From assembly GCA_021849525.1 (NCBI GenBank), contig JAJZSS010000175.1, forward strand, positions 1-5,175: DNA of 5,175 nucleotides, given 5' to 3'. This stretch comes from Chloroflexota bacterium. GTDB taxonomy: Bacteria; Chloroflexota; Anaerolineae; Anaerolineales; UBA4823. The notes beneath the pieces were generated by a model. The model ran no database searches, was not told the DNA's origin, and saw nothing but the letters and a program-made list of their open reading frames with translations. Both the position numbers and the translations under genes were made by a program. Positions 1 to 4,712 of this stretch are shown piece after piece (the stretch's first letter is position 1; every line of letters starts with the position of its first letter).

Positions 1-372
1 TGATCTTTTAATGACGTAAGCGAGGTCAAGGATTTTATTTGCGGTTATTTCTACTAAGTCATAATGTAATAAATTCACATTCTCGTCAGGTGTATCACCA
101 TTTGTTCGAACACATTTTAACTTGAGACTATCGAGATCTTCCTCGTTGATAAGTGCATAGTCTACATTAGTTATGTGGTCACAAGTTAGTGCTATTGCTA
201 CAACTACCTGTTCAAGATTTTCATTACTATTACTTATTTGATAGACTGATAATTTATTGTCTTTAGTCTCAAGGTCCCCTAAAGTATCGGCTTGAAGGTC
301 ATCAGAACCAAGCCAAGGTACATTCTGGTTTCTATACCATTTAGCTTTTCTAATTTTGCGTAAGAATACCAT
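1..372 (-). CDS. Unrecognised protein, N-terminal 124 residues (third gene of AT-rich operon, runs off left edge)
   Basis: Reading the minus strand from an ATG at 372-370, the frame stays open for all 124 codons to the window edge, so the gene is real but incomplete. The ATG overlaps the stop of the upstream gene (TAATG, 370-374), so translation is probably by reinitiation; only a weak GGA lies about 9 nt upstream. The protein begins MVFLRKIRKAKWY, then has an acidic stretch (VPWLGSDDLQADTLGDL, about 19-34) and alternating strand- and helix-like segments (LEQVVVAIALTCDHI, about 53-67; NLLHYDLVEITANKILDLA, about 100-118). It has no signal peptide or membrane segment in the visible part and is probably cytoplasmic. 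I do not recognise a family. The W/D/L-rich start and regular hydrophobic pattern suggest a folded globular domain. It shares AT-rich composition with its two upstream partners and was probably acquired with them. Confidence 0.8.
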   Translation of the reverse strand, partial: MVFLRKIRKAKWYRNQNVPWLGSDDLQADTLGDLETKDNKLSVYQISNSNENLEQVVVAIALTCDHITNVDYALINEEDLDSLKLKCVRTNGDTPDENVNLLHYDLVEITANKILDLAYVIKRS

Positions 373-1169
373 TATTGTGATTCCAAATCAACTAAGACTT
401 GCGTAAGGTCGTTTTTTAGTTCTCCAATCTCTTCTTGGTCGATTGCTTTTCGAATTGAATTCACGGAATTTAGGTCATTCATTGATGCTAAACCTAGACC
501 AGCAGCATCTCTAATCCGAGGAAATCTACTAAAAAGGGAATATTCAAGAAGCCTCCGCCTACTTTCGTAAGTATCCTGATCATGCATTCTACCTACCCAT
601 CGCAAGGCTTCTGCGCCGATTTCGATATTGACAATACCATTTGGTATCCACTCGCCTAATAATTCTATTGCTGGTTCTTTGTAAATCTTAATTAGCTGAA
701 TCAAATCATACGAGAATTGGCTCTCCATACCATCCTCGAAGTGTTCTTCTTTGGCATTTATAAATATTTGTCGCAATGGAGGAGAAATGAGAGATGATGT
801 TTTTGTTTCTTTCGCAGTTGATGTTGTGGTTTGAAATGGAGATTGCAGTTTCCAATAGTAATTGGGAAGTAGCCGTTTGAGATGGCGATCTGAATCGAGC
901 AGCACTATATCTTCAGCTCCCGATATTTTCGATACAACTTCAACAAACAATCTAGTAATAGTTGATAATTTATCCTTTAGGATTTTTTGTTCAGAGAACT
1001 GAGTAGGCCATCCTGAGGGAGTTGTTGACTCTTGCTTTTGTATGTTAATCTGCTGAATATCAGAATCAGTCGAGGTAAGTAGATAATAATTCCACCAATC
1101 ATTATCTGTGCGATTTGAATAGTCTAACCATCCAAACTCTATAGGTCTTTGGGTTTCATTGGCGATCAC
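372..1169 (-). CDS. Hypothetical protein with HEAT-repeat-like C-terminus (second gene of AT-rich operon)
   Basis: 265 residues, starting with GTG at 1169-1167. This start is favoured because GTGA overlaps the upstream stop by 4 nt and a GGGGA Shine-Dalgarno lies about 7 nt before it. The N-terminal half (about 1-140) is Trp/Tyr-rich at first (FGWLDYS, NDWWNYYLL) and includes a polar Thr/Ser/Lys linker around 113-127; I recognise no family there. The C-terminal part (about 152-263) is a series of amphipathic helices. Residues 218-263 (RIRDAAGLGLASMND, then NSVNSIRKAIDQEE, then LKNDLTQVLVDLE) have the helix-turn-helix spacing and RDAA...AL signature of HEAT/armadillo repeats, which usually mediate protein contacts. 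That suggests a scaffold or adaptor role for the operon products, but this is inference. No catalytic motif is visible. The gene is fused by overlap to both neighbours, implying stoichiometric co-expression. Confidence 0.85.
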   Translation of the reverse strand: MIANETQRPIEFGWLDYSNRTDNDWWNYYLLTSTDSDIQQINIQKQESTTPSGWPTQFSEQKILKDKLSTITRLFVEVVSKISGAEDIVLLDSDRHLKRLLPNYYWKLQSPFQTTTSTAKETKTSSLISPPLRQIFINAKEEHFEDGMESQFSYDLIQLIKIYKEPAIELLGEWIPNGIVNIEIGAEALRWVGRMHDQDTYESRRRLLEYSLFSRFPRIRDAAGLGLASMNDLNSVNSIRKAIDQEEIGELKNDLTQVLVDLESQ

Positions 1170-1921
1170 GGAATATCCCCATTTTGTGAAATTTCAATTG
1201 CAAGATCAACAAGTTCAAGGAAAATCAATCTTGACTGTTCGGGATTGATCTCTTCATTGAATTCAGCTGAAGTATTAATATCAAATTCAAGTCTGCATGC
1301 GAATTCTTCTAAACCGGCTTCAATTCGAATGTTTGGAGCTATTTGAATTTGAATTGACTTTGCAACACTCCATTTGGATAACCTATTGATATATAAATTT
1401 GGGATGTTTGATCTTGATAAACGTGGCCTATTTATTTGATATAAAAAATCACTTGAACCTGGATCTATCTGTACATACTGTAGGAAATTTCCAATTATTT
1501 GATAACCAGTTGCCTTATCCTTGACCGGTAAAATCAGTACGCCACCAAAAGCTAAACGATGGAAGTCTGGAATAGACCCTAATGCAAACCATCGGAAAAT
1601 TAAGTCCGAAAATTCAGTTAATTTATTACTGAAAACTCCAATTGAATTTTGGCTAATTATTGGCGATCGTTGATCGTTTACAGTTAACAGCAAATCCAAT
1701 CTTTGAGGTGATAATTCTAATATTAATTTAGAATTATCTAATTCACCTTCAATATGTTTTGTATTAACCTTTGATTTAAATATCTCAGTATCAGGTGGTT
1801 GATCAAATAATTCTGTCCACCATGTTGCTTGAGTAATATCAACTGAAGGTAACGGGAATCCTGTAAATCTCAAAATTTCGGTTTCCCAAGTAATAGGTTC
1901 CTGCTTCGTTTCGGATTGCAT
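1166..1921 (-). CDS. Hypothetical protein, 251 aa (first gene of AT-rich operon)
   Basis: ATG at 1921-1919 is preceded by AGGAG 9 nt upstream, a good start. The protein is soluble, with no signal peptide. Visible blocks: WETEILRFTGFPLPS (12-26), a Trp pair WW at 34-35 followed by QPPDTE, a beta-rich segment KLILELSPQRLDLLLTV (65-81), a helix FSDLIFRWFALG (104-115), HRLAFGGVLILPV (121-133), then SSDFLYQINRPRLSRS (156-171) and NLYINRLSKWSVAKSIQIQI (175-194). The beta segment, helix, 'R-L-aliphatic' strand and YINR order is loosely like the sporadic TIGR04255 family, but I would not assign it on this basis. The conserved-looking NRPR and YINRLSKW blocks are rich in Arg, Lys and aromatic residues, compatible with a nucleic-acid or ligand surface; this is speculation. 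It heads the operon and overlaps the next gene by 4 nt. The codons are strongly AT-rich, unlike the genes right of 2,350. Confidence 0.85.
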   Translation of the reverse strand: MQSETKQEPITWETEILRFTGFPLPSVDITQATWWTELFDQPPDTEIFKSKVNTKHIEGELDNSKLILELSPQRLDLLLTVNDQRSPIISQNSIGVFSNKLTEFSDLIFRWFALGSIPDFHRLAFGGVLILPVKDKATGYQIIGNFLQYVQIDPGSSDFLYQINRPRLSRSNIPNLYINRLSKWSVAKSIQIQIAPNIRIEAGLEEFACRLEFDINTSAEFNEEINPEQSRLIFLELVDLAIEISQNGDIP

Positions 1922-1930
1922 GGTGGTTTA

Positions 1931-1935
1931 CTCCT
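1931..1935 (-). promoter_or_regulatory. Ribosome binding site of the operon's first gene
   Basis: The minus strand reads AGGAG, 9 nt before the ATG at 1921. It fixes the start of the 251-aa gene, and no competing in-frame start with a better site is visible. Confidence 0.7.
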
Positions 1936-2150
1936 AAACATGTAATTCATTAGGTCAATATAAATTATACATCGCTATAATATGATTACTATTAGCAACT
2001 AATAAGTGTGCATAACATCATTTATTTTTTGTCTATCGATATAACATTTCCTTATGACGAAAAAGCACAACAACAATTATTTGATCCCGGTCATACTTCA
2101 TACACAACTAAGAAGAGGACAAAACAACGGCTTATAATGACAGGGAAATA
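1936..2150. other. AT-rich intergenic stretch without a supportable gene
   Basis: This stretch holds the presumed operon promoter and otherwise nothing I can support. Short open frames exist on both strands (a GTG-initiated plus frame from 2008, and a roughly 23-codon minus frame). They lack ribosome binding sites and protein-like composition. It is the tail of the AT-rich block before the GC content rises. Confidence 0.5.
1964..1969 (-). promoter_or_regulatory. Possible -10 element of the three-gene operon
   Basis: A perfect TATAAT lies on the minus strand, preceded directly by GATG. It would start transcription near 1957, giving a leader of about 36 nt. No convincing TTGACA-like -35 lies 16-18 nt upstream (the region reads ATAGTA). 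In such AT-rich DNA a chance match is plausible, so this is a candidate only. Confidence 0.35.
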
Positions 2151-2258
2151 CTACATCTCCAGCTTGCCCTGTACCAGACACAGCTTAACCACCCTCTCTG
2201 CCTGCTTGCGCGTCTCATAGGCTGGAGGTACAAGTAGATATCCCCGTAGAAGAGGGTA
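2151..2258 (-). pseudogene. Orphan C-terminal gene fragment, coding-like, no start
   Basis: On the minus strand a 35-codon frame is bounded upstream by a TAA at 2261-2259 and ends with TAG at 2153-2151. Its sequence is convincingly protein-like (YLLVPPAYETRKQAERVV followed by a short KLCLVQGKLEM tail). It has balanced charged and hydrophobic spacing for a final helix and GC-rich codons unlike the flanking AT-rich DNA. It has no start codon or ribosome binding site of its own. It is out of frame with the methyltransferase-like start that overlaps it, so I read it as the last part of a deleted gene. The parent family is not recognised; it could be the end of the same methyltransferase gene or of a neighbour. 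Confidence 0.45.
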
Positions 2259-2281
2259 TTAGAAGCGGGAAAGGTGGGCAT
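2240..2281 (-). pseudogene. N-terminal stub of a DNA methyltransferase-like gene
   Basis: The minus-strand ATG at 2281-2279 has AGGA 7 nt upstream and reads MPTFPASNTLFYGD. NTLFYGDN-L is the usual opening of a large group of site-specific N6-adenine/N4-cytosine DNA methyltransferases (N6_N4_Mtase family), where it is part of the S-adenosylmethionine-binding region just ahead of the DPPF/Y motif. Here homology stops after YGD. The frame continues as low-quality sequence to a TAA at 2134-2132, about 49 residues in all, with no DPPY motif. The simplest reading is a deletion that removed nearly the whole gene, leaving its start and ribosome binding site. The identification rests on about 9 residues, so it is suggestive rather than secure. 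Confidence 0.45.
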
Positions 2282-2311
2282 CTTCGATTCCTTTTGAAGT
2301 TGATGCGGAAA

Positions 2312-2330
2312 GGTATAATCAAATTATACC
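2312..2330. promoter_or_regulatory. Perfect inverted repeat with TATAAT on both strands (divergent promoter/operator candidate)
   Basis: GGTATAAT-CAA-ATTATACC is a perfect 8-bp inverted repeat with a 3-nt centre. It contains a consensus -10 hexamer in each direction (plus 2314-2319, minus 2328-2323). It sits between the minus-strand methyltransferase stub (ATG 2281) and the plus-strand B3/B4 gene (ATG 2359), giving leaders of roughly 30 nt each way. A TTGAAG at 2294-2299 could serve as a plus-strand -35, but the 14-nt spacer is short. The symmetry also fits binding by a dimeric regulator such as the controller proteins of restriction systems, which is inference only. Confidence 0.4.
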
Positions 2331-2342
2331 GAAGAAGTGCAA

Positions 2343-2349
2343 GAGGTGA
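2343..2349 (+). promoter_or_regulatory. Ribosome binding site of the B3/B4 gene
   Basis: GAGGTGA lies 9 nt before the ATG at 2359 and is the strongest Shine-Dalgarno-like match near it, supporting that start. Confidence 0.7.
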
Positions 2350-2358
2350 CTTTTCAAG

Positions 2359-3039
2359 ATGCTTTCCATCACAACCACACCTGACTGGCGCTCCGCCCAC
2401 CCGTGGGCAGTGATCGGGCTGCTGGAACTGAGCGGGGTGGACAACACCCGCCACAGCCCGGCGCTGAACGCCCGCAAGCGAGTGGTGGAGCAGCGACTGC
2501 GCGAGCTGTATGCCGGCTATTCGCGCAAGGATTTCCTGGCGCTGCCGGTGCTGGCGGCGTATGCGCGGTATTACAAACGATTTGAGAAGACTTACCATGT
2601 GCTGCTGCAGGTGGAGTCGCTGGCGCTGCGCGGCCAGAACCTGCCGGATGTGTCGCCGCTGGTGGACGCCAACTATACGGCCGAGGTGGAGACGCTGGTG
2701 CTGACTGCCGGGCACGATGTGGATAAGCTGGCGGGGCCGGTGGTGATGGATATCGCGCGATCGGGGGACATGCTGGCGCAGATGAGCGGACCACAGCGGG
2801 CGATCCAGCCGGGGGATATGGTGATGCGCGACCAGGAGGGGATCTGCTGCACGATCCTGTACGGGCAGGACAACCGCTCGCCGATCACAGCGGAGACCCG
2901 GCAGGTGCTGTATGTGGCGTACTGCCCGGCCGGCGTGCCGCGCCAGGCTGTGGAGGCACAGCTTACACAGATCGAGGAGTATGTGCGCCTGTTCGCCCCG
3001 CAGGCCAGGCTGGAGCAGAGGCTTTTGCTGGAGGCTTAA
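2359..3039 (+). CDS. B3/B4 domain protein (phenylalanyl-tRNA synthetase beta-like tRNA-binding domain)
   Basis: 226 residues, a usual length for stand-alone B3/B4 proteins (COG3382). In phenylalanyl-tRNA synthetase the B3/B4 module carries the editing site; the free-standing relatives are thought to bind or edit aminoacyl-tRNA, but their substrate is mostly untested. Visible landmarks: NARKRVVEQRLREL and YSRKDF (37-59), NLPDVSPLVDANYTAEVETL (94-113, the 'lPxvnplVDayN' block), GHDVDKLAGPV (118-128), RAIQPGDMVMRDQEGICCTI (147-166), then YGQDNRSPIT (168-177), matching the family's '-D-R-IT' segment, and a closing helix to LFAP (about 214). No signal peptide; cytoplasmic. It is monocistronic, divergent from the methyltransferase stub, and convergent with the Ala-rich/SH3 gene. 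The GC-rich codons match the right half of the window. Confidence 0.88.
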   Translation: MLSITTTPDWRSAHPWAVIGLLELSGVDNTRHSPALNARKRVVEQRLRELYAGYSRKDFLALPVLAAYARYYKRFEKTYHVLLQVESLALRGQNLPDVSPLVDANYTAEVETLVLTAGHDVDKLAGPVVMDIARSGDMLAQMSGPQRAIQPGDMVMRDQEGICCTILYGQDNRSPITAETRQVLYVAYCPAGVPRQAVEAQLTQIEEYVRLFAPQARLEQRLLLEA

Positions 3040-3053
3040 TAAGGGGATACAAA

Positions 3054-3083
3054 AGCAGCTGCGGCGCATGCGCCGCAGCTGCT
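3054..3083. terminator. Perfect 30-bp palindrome between convergent genes (likely bidirectional terminator)
   Basis: Two 15-nt arms (AGCAGCTGCGGCGCA and its exact complement) meet without a spacer, giving a very stable GC-rich hairpin. It lies 14 nt after the B3/B4 stop and 33 nt beyond the stop of the convergent minus gene. Reading the minus strand, the stem is followed by TTTTGTATCC, a short U-tract, so it works best as a terminator for the Ala-rich/SH3 gene. In the plus direction there is no U-run, so any termination there would rely on the hairpin alone. Confidence 0.65.
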
Positions 3084-3116
3084 GAGATTAACGCGGTAAG
3101 CTTTATTCGACTGAGA

Positions 3117-3944
3117 TTATTCTTCGACTTTAATATAGGTCTTGCCGTCGTATTCCATGGCCGACCACTGGTCTTCGCCGATGCGCGCCCAGGTATTCTT
3201 GCCATCGGTCCAGGTCTCGAGGATTTTGACTTCATTGCCGGCGACCAGCCCGCCCACGGACTTAGCCCTGGCATCATGGTCGGCGCGGATGTACAGGCTG
3301 TGGGCTGTCACGACGCCCTTTTTGGCGTTGGCAAGCAAGCGAGCTTCCTCGGCTGCGGCAGCTTTGAGCTCGGCCTCTGTTTTGGCAAATTCGATAAACG
3401 TCTTGCCACCAGCTTCCATAGCGGACCACTGGTCTTCGCCGATGCGCGCCCAGGTATTTTTGCCATCGCTCCAGGTCTCGTAGATGGTCACTTCGTTCCC
3501 ACCATCCAGCCCACCCACGGCTTTAGCATCATCCGCATGATCGGCGCGGATGTACAGCTTGTGGGCTTTCACGACGCCCTTCTTGCCGGCAGCTTTGCGC
3601 TCGGCGGCGGCCTTCGCGGCGGCGGCTAATTGCGCGGCAACTTTCGCCTGGGCAGCTTCTTTTTCAGCAGCAGCTTTGTCAGCGGCGCGGGCAGCTTCAC
3701 GCTCGGCGGCGGCTTTCTTCTCAACAGCGGCGCGCTCAGCGGCGGCTTTTTCGGCTGCAGCAACCCGTTCCGCAGCGGCTTTGGCAGCCGCGGCTTTCTC
3801 GGCAGCAGCTTTTTCGGCAGCAGCCTTCTCAGCAGCGAGCTTATCGGCGGCGGCCTTGGCGGCAGCCTCTTTTTCATCGCGATCACTAACCGCATCGACA
3901 ATCTTGTCGAACAGGCTCTTCTTTTCCTTATCGTCTTCGCTCAT
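3117..3944 (-). CDS. Ala/Lys/Glu-rich helical protein with two C-terminal SH3-like repeats
   Basis: 275 residues. ATG at 3944 has AAGGAG 6 nt upstream. Residues 1-25 are a charged N-terminal segment (SLFDKIVDAVSDRDEKE). Residues about 26-120 are a nearly pure A/K/E helix built on AAAEK-type five-residue units, TolA-like in composition. Two copies of a bacterial SH3 (SH3b-like) domain follow at about 121-186 and 208-275. Each runs GVV-AH-LYIRADH, then VGGL-GNEV, then TWARIGEDQWSAME and GKT-I. They are joined by a second short Ala-rich helix (187-207). SH3b domains often bind peptides or cell-wall material, but there is no signal peptide or membrane segment here, so the protein is predicted cytoplasmic and its ligand is unknown. 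The long helix looks like a spacer or oligomerisation rod. It is separated from the lipoprotein gene by about 210 bp and so probably has its own promoter. Confidence 0.85.
   Translation of the reverse strand: MSEDDKEKKSLFDKIVDAVSDRDEKEAAAKAAADKLAAEKAAAEKAAAEKAAAAKAAAERVAAAEKAAAERAAVEKKAAAEREAARAADKAAAEKEAAQAKVAAQLAAAAKAAAERKAAGKKGVVKAHKLYIRADHADDAKAVGGLDGGNEVTIYETWSDGKNTWARIGEDQWSAMEAGGKTFIEFAKTEAELKAAAAEEARLLANAKKGVVTAHSLYIRADHDARAKSVGGLVAGNEVKILETWTDGKNTWARIGEDQWSAMEYDGKTYIKVEE
3120..3584 (-). repeat. Direct duplication of an SH3-domain coding unit, period 261 bp
   Basis: The segments coding residues 121-186 (about 3387-3584) and 208-275 (about 3120-3323) are near-identical at DNA level over long runs. 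For example, the ACCACTGGTCTTCGCCGATG stretch occurs in both, 261 bp (87 codons) apart. Differences are concentrated in VGGL/GNEV-flanking and strand-edge positions. The high nucleotide identity implies a recent internal duplication or ongoing gene conversion. Confidence 0.75.
3585..3872 (-). repeat. Low-complexity Ala-rich coding region with 15-nt periodicity
   Basis: On the plus strand this reads as imperfect repetition of units such as GCAGCAGCTTTTTCG, encoding AAAEK-like pentapeptides (about residues 25-120). The 15-nt period is protein-driven but could be unstable by slippage. The opposite strand is also open through it because Ala and Lys codons give stop-free complements; that frame is a shadow. 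Confidence 0.7.
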
Positions 3945-3950
3945 CAGTTT

Positions 3951-3955
3951 CTCCT
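3951..3955 (-). promoter_or_regulatory. Ribosome binding site of the Ala-rich/SH3 gene
   Basis: The minus strand reads AAGGAGAAACTG before the ATG, a strong Shine-Dalgarno with a 6-nt spacer that fixes this start. Confidence 0.7.
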
Positions 3956-3992
3956 TATCAATTGGTCTAGATTATCCCCATACAGTGTAATT

Positions 3993-3998
3993 ATTATA
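3993..3998 (-). promoter_or_regulatory. Possible -10 element of the Ala-rich/SH3 gene
   Basis: TATAAT on the minus strand, in the context GGGGTATAATAATTAC, lies about 50 nt before the ATG. The small AT-rich pocket in GC-rich DNA makes it more credible than the one in the left island. The -35 region (GCCAAA/CCAAAT) is poor, so an activator or alternative sigma factor is possible. Confidence 0.45.
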
Positions 3999-3999
3999 C

Positions 4000-4155
4000 C
4001 CCACGAAATGGGCTGATTTGGCGACTAAGGCTGGTGGTCAGGCGTAATCCAGGGCGGCATCGGTGGATTTTTGGCGGGGGAAAGCAGCCATGGCTGCCGA
4101 GACGGTCGATCCTGGCGCATACGAATTCACGCAGGGAGAGTAGACTCGACGTGGA
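4000..4155. other. Intergenic region downstream of the lipoprotein gene, with a 14-bp palindrome
   Basis: The perfect palindrome GCAGCCATGGCTGC (4084-4097) lies about 60 nt past the lipoprotein stop. On the minus strand it is followed by TTTCCCCC, so it may be a weak terminator. The plus strand also holds a tiny frame, 4090-4143 (see findings). No gene is supportable. Confidence 0.4.
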
Positions 4156-4593
4156 TCAGGGCAGGAGTCCGAAGGCGACTTCGATGCGGTCACCAGGGGA
4201 CAGGGTGAGGGTGAAAGCCGGCTCGGTGGTCAGGGCGTGTTCACCGCGGTACATCACACAGTATATGCCGGGGGCGAGATCTCCATAGGTGTATTCACCG
4301 CTGGAAGGATCGGTCGTGGAATCGAGGATGAGGGCGGGGTCGCCGATGGTGCAGTCGGTATCCGGCGCCAGGCCGATCTGGTCGGCGATGCCCGGCTCGC
4401 CGGGATCGCGCTGCCCATCCCGGTTCAGGTCCTGGTAAACGGTTGCAGTGATCTCGGCGGCAGAGGCGGTGGGGGCGAGGGTGGGTGACGGAGTGGCTGA
4501 AGGCACGGGGGAGGGCGCCGGGGATGGACTGCAGGCGGCGAGCACAAACACCATTAGAAGACTGGTTATTAAATGCAGACTTATTCTTTGCAT
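4156..4593 (-). CDS. Lipoprotein with SdrD-B-like domain
   Basis: 145 residues. The N-terminus (MQRISLHLITSLLMVFVLAAC) is a lipoprotein signal: Arg3, a hydrophobic core, and lipobox LAAC with the acylated Cys at 21. The mature protein is predicted to be anchored on the outer face of the membrane. Residues 22-46 are a flexible Pro/Ser/Thr linker (SPSPAPSPVPSATPSPT). Residues about 47-142 form one beta-sandwich domain of SdrD_B/Cna-B type: ITATVYQDLNRDGQRDPGE (48-66) is the calcium-loop-like 'D-N-DG--D-GE' opening, and SGEYTYGDLAPGIYCV (98-113) is the canonical 'G-Y-F--L-PG-Y-V' strand. Cys81 and Cys112 could form a disulfide. Such domains usually act as surface stalks or binding modules; the ligand here is unknown. 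No clear ribosome binding site precedes the ATG, so the start rests on the signal peptide. Confidence 0.85.
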   Translation of the reverse strand: MQRISLHLITSLLMVFVLAACSPSPAPSPVPSATPSPTLAPTASAAEITATVYQDLNRDGQRDPGEPGIADQIGLAPDTDCTIGDPALILDSTTDPSSGEYTYGDLAPGIYCVMYRGEHALTTEPAFTLTLSPGDRIEVAFGLLP

Positions 4594-4612
4594 GAGAGAA
4601 ACTATTAAGAGC

Positions 4613-4712
4613 TTAACCGCAGATTTCGCAGAGGCGCAGATAAGATAGGGGGAATTTCACTGAGCGAATCAGCGCCTTGTGATCTTTGTGGGCAATCTGC
4701 GGATTAGGTTAA
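4613..4712. repeat. Imperfect inverted-repeat element (CGCAGA-type intergenic palindrome)
   Basis: The left end TTAACCGCAGATT (4613-4625) is mirrored on the right by AATCTGCGGATTAGGTTAA (4694-4712). This is the same sequence inverted, except for an extra ATTAGG-like insert. Motifs GCAGAGGCGCAGAT and CTTTGTGATCTTTGTGG between the arms are in the style of the TTAACCGCAGAG...CTCTGCGGTTAA intergenic repeats scattered through some environmental bacterial genomes. An inner hairpin (4658-4674, six pairs around a TTCGC loop on minus) lies at the centre. The element fills the gap between the zinc-protein stop and the lipoprotein leader almost exactly, so it may also terminate or process the upstream transcript. 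Confidence 0.6.

Noticed and set aside
1090..1160. FGWLDYS at the start of the 265-aa protein, reminiscent of the FGWLD opening of DUF6361 proteins
   Set aside because: The similarity stops after these few residues, and the following segments differ, so it is probably chance.
2008..2220. 70-codon plus-strand frame starting with GTG
   Set aside because: No ribosome binding site, no recognisable protein pattern, and its end overlaps the coding-like minus-strand fragment.
1962..2330. AAATTATAC at 1962-1970 and again at 2321-2329 as possible attachment-site direct repeats
   Set aside because: A 9-nt AT-only-type match in AT-rich DNA is expected by chance, and the second copy is one arm of a palindrome.
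2215..3069. Long minus-strand open frame (284 codons) opposite the B3/B4 gene, and several shorter ones
   Set aside because: It is Arg/His/Gln-rich, without domain-like pattern, and is explained as the stop-poor antisense of a GC-rich gene whose plus-strand product matches a known family.
3585..3872. Regular 15-nt repetition as a CRISPR-like or minisatellite array
   Set aside because: There are no spacers, and the periodicity follows the AAAEK pentapeptides of a coding frame.
3550..3990. Plus-strand Ala/Ser-rich frame opposite the Ala-rich/SH3 gene
   Set aside because: It mirrors the AAAEK codons on the other strand; the minus-strand frame has the ribosome binding site and SH3 domains.
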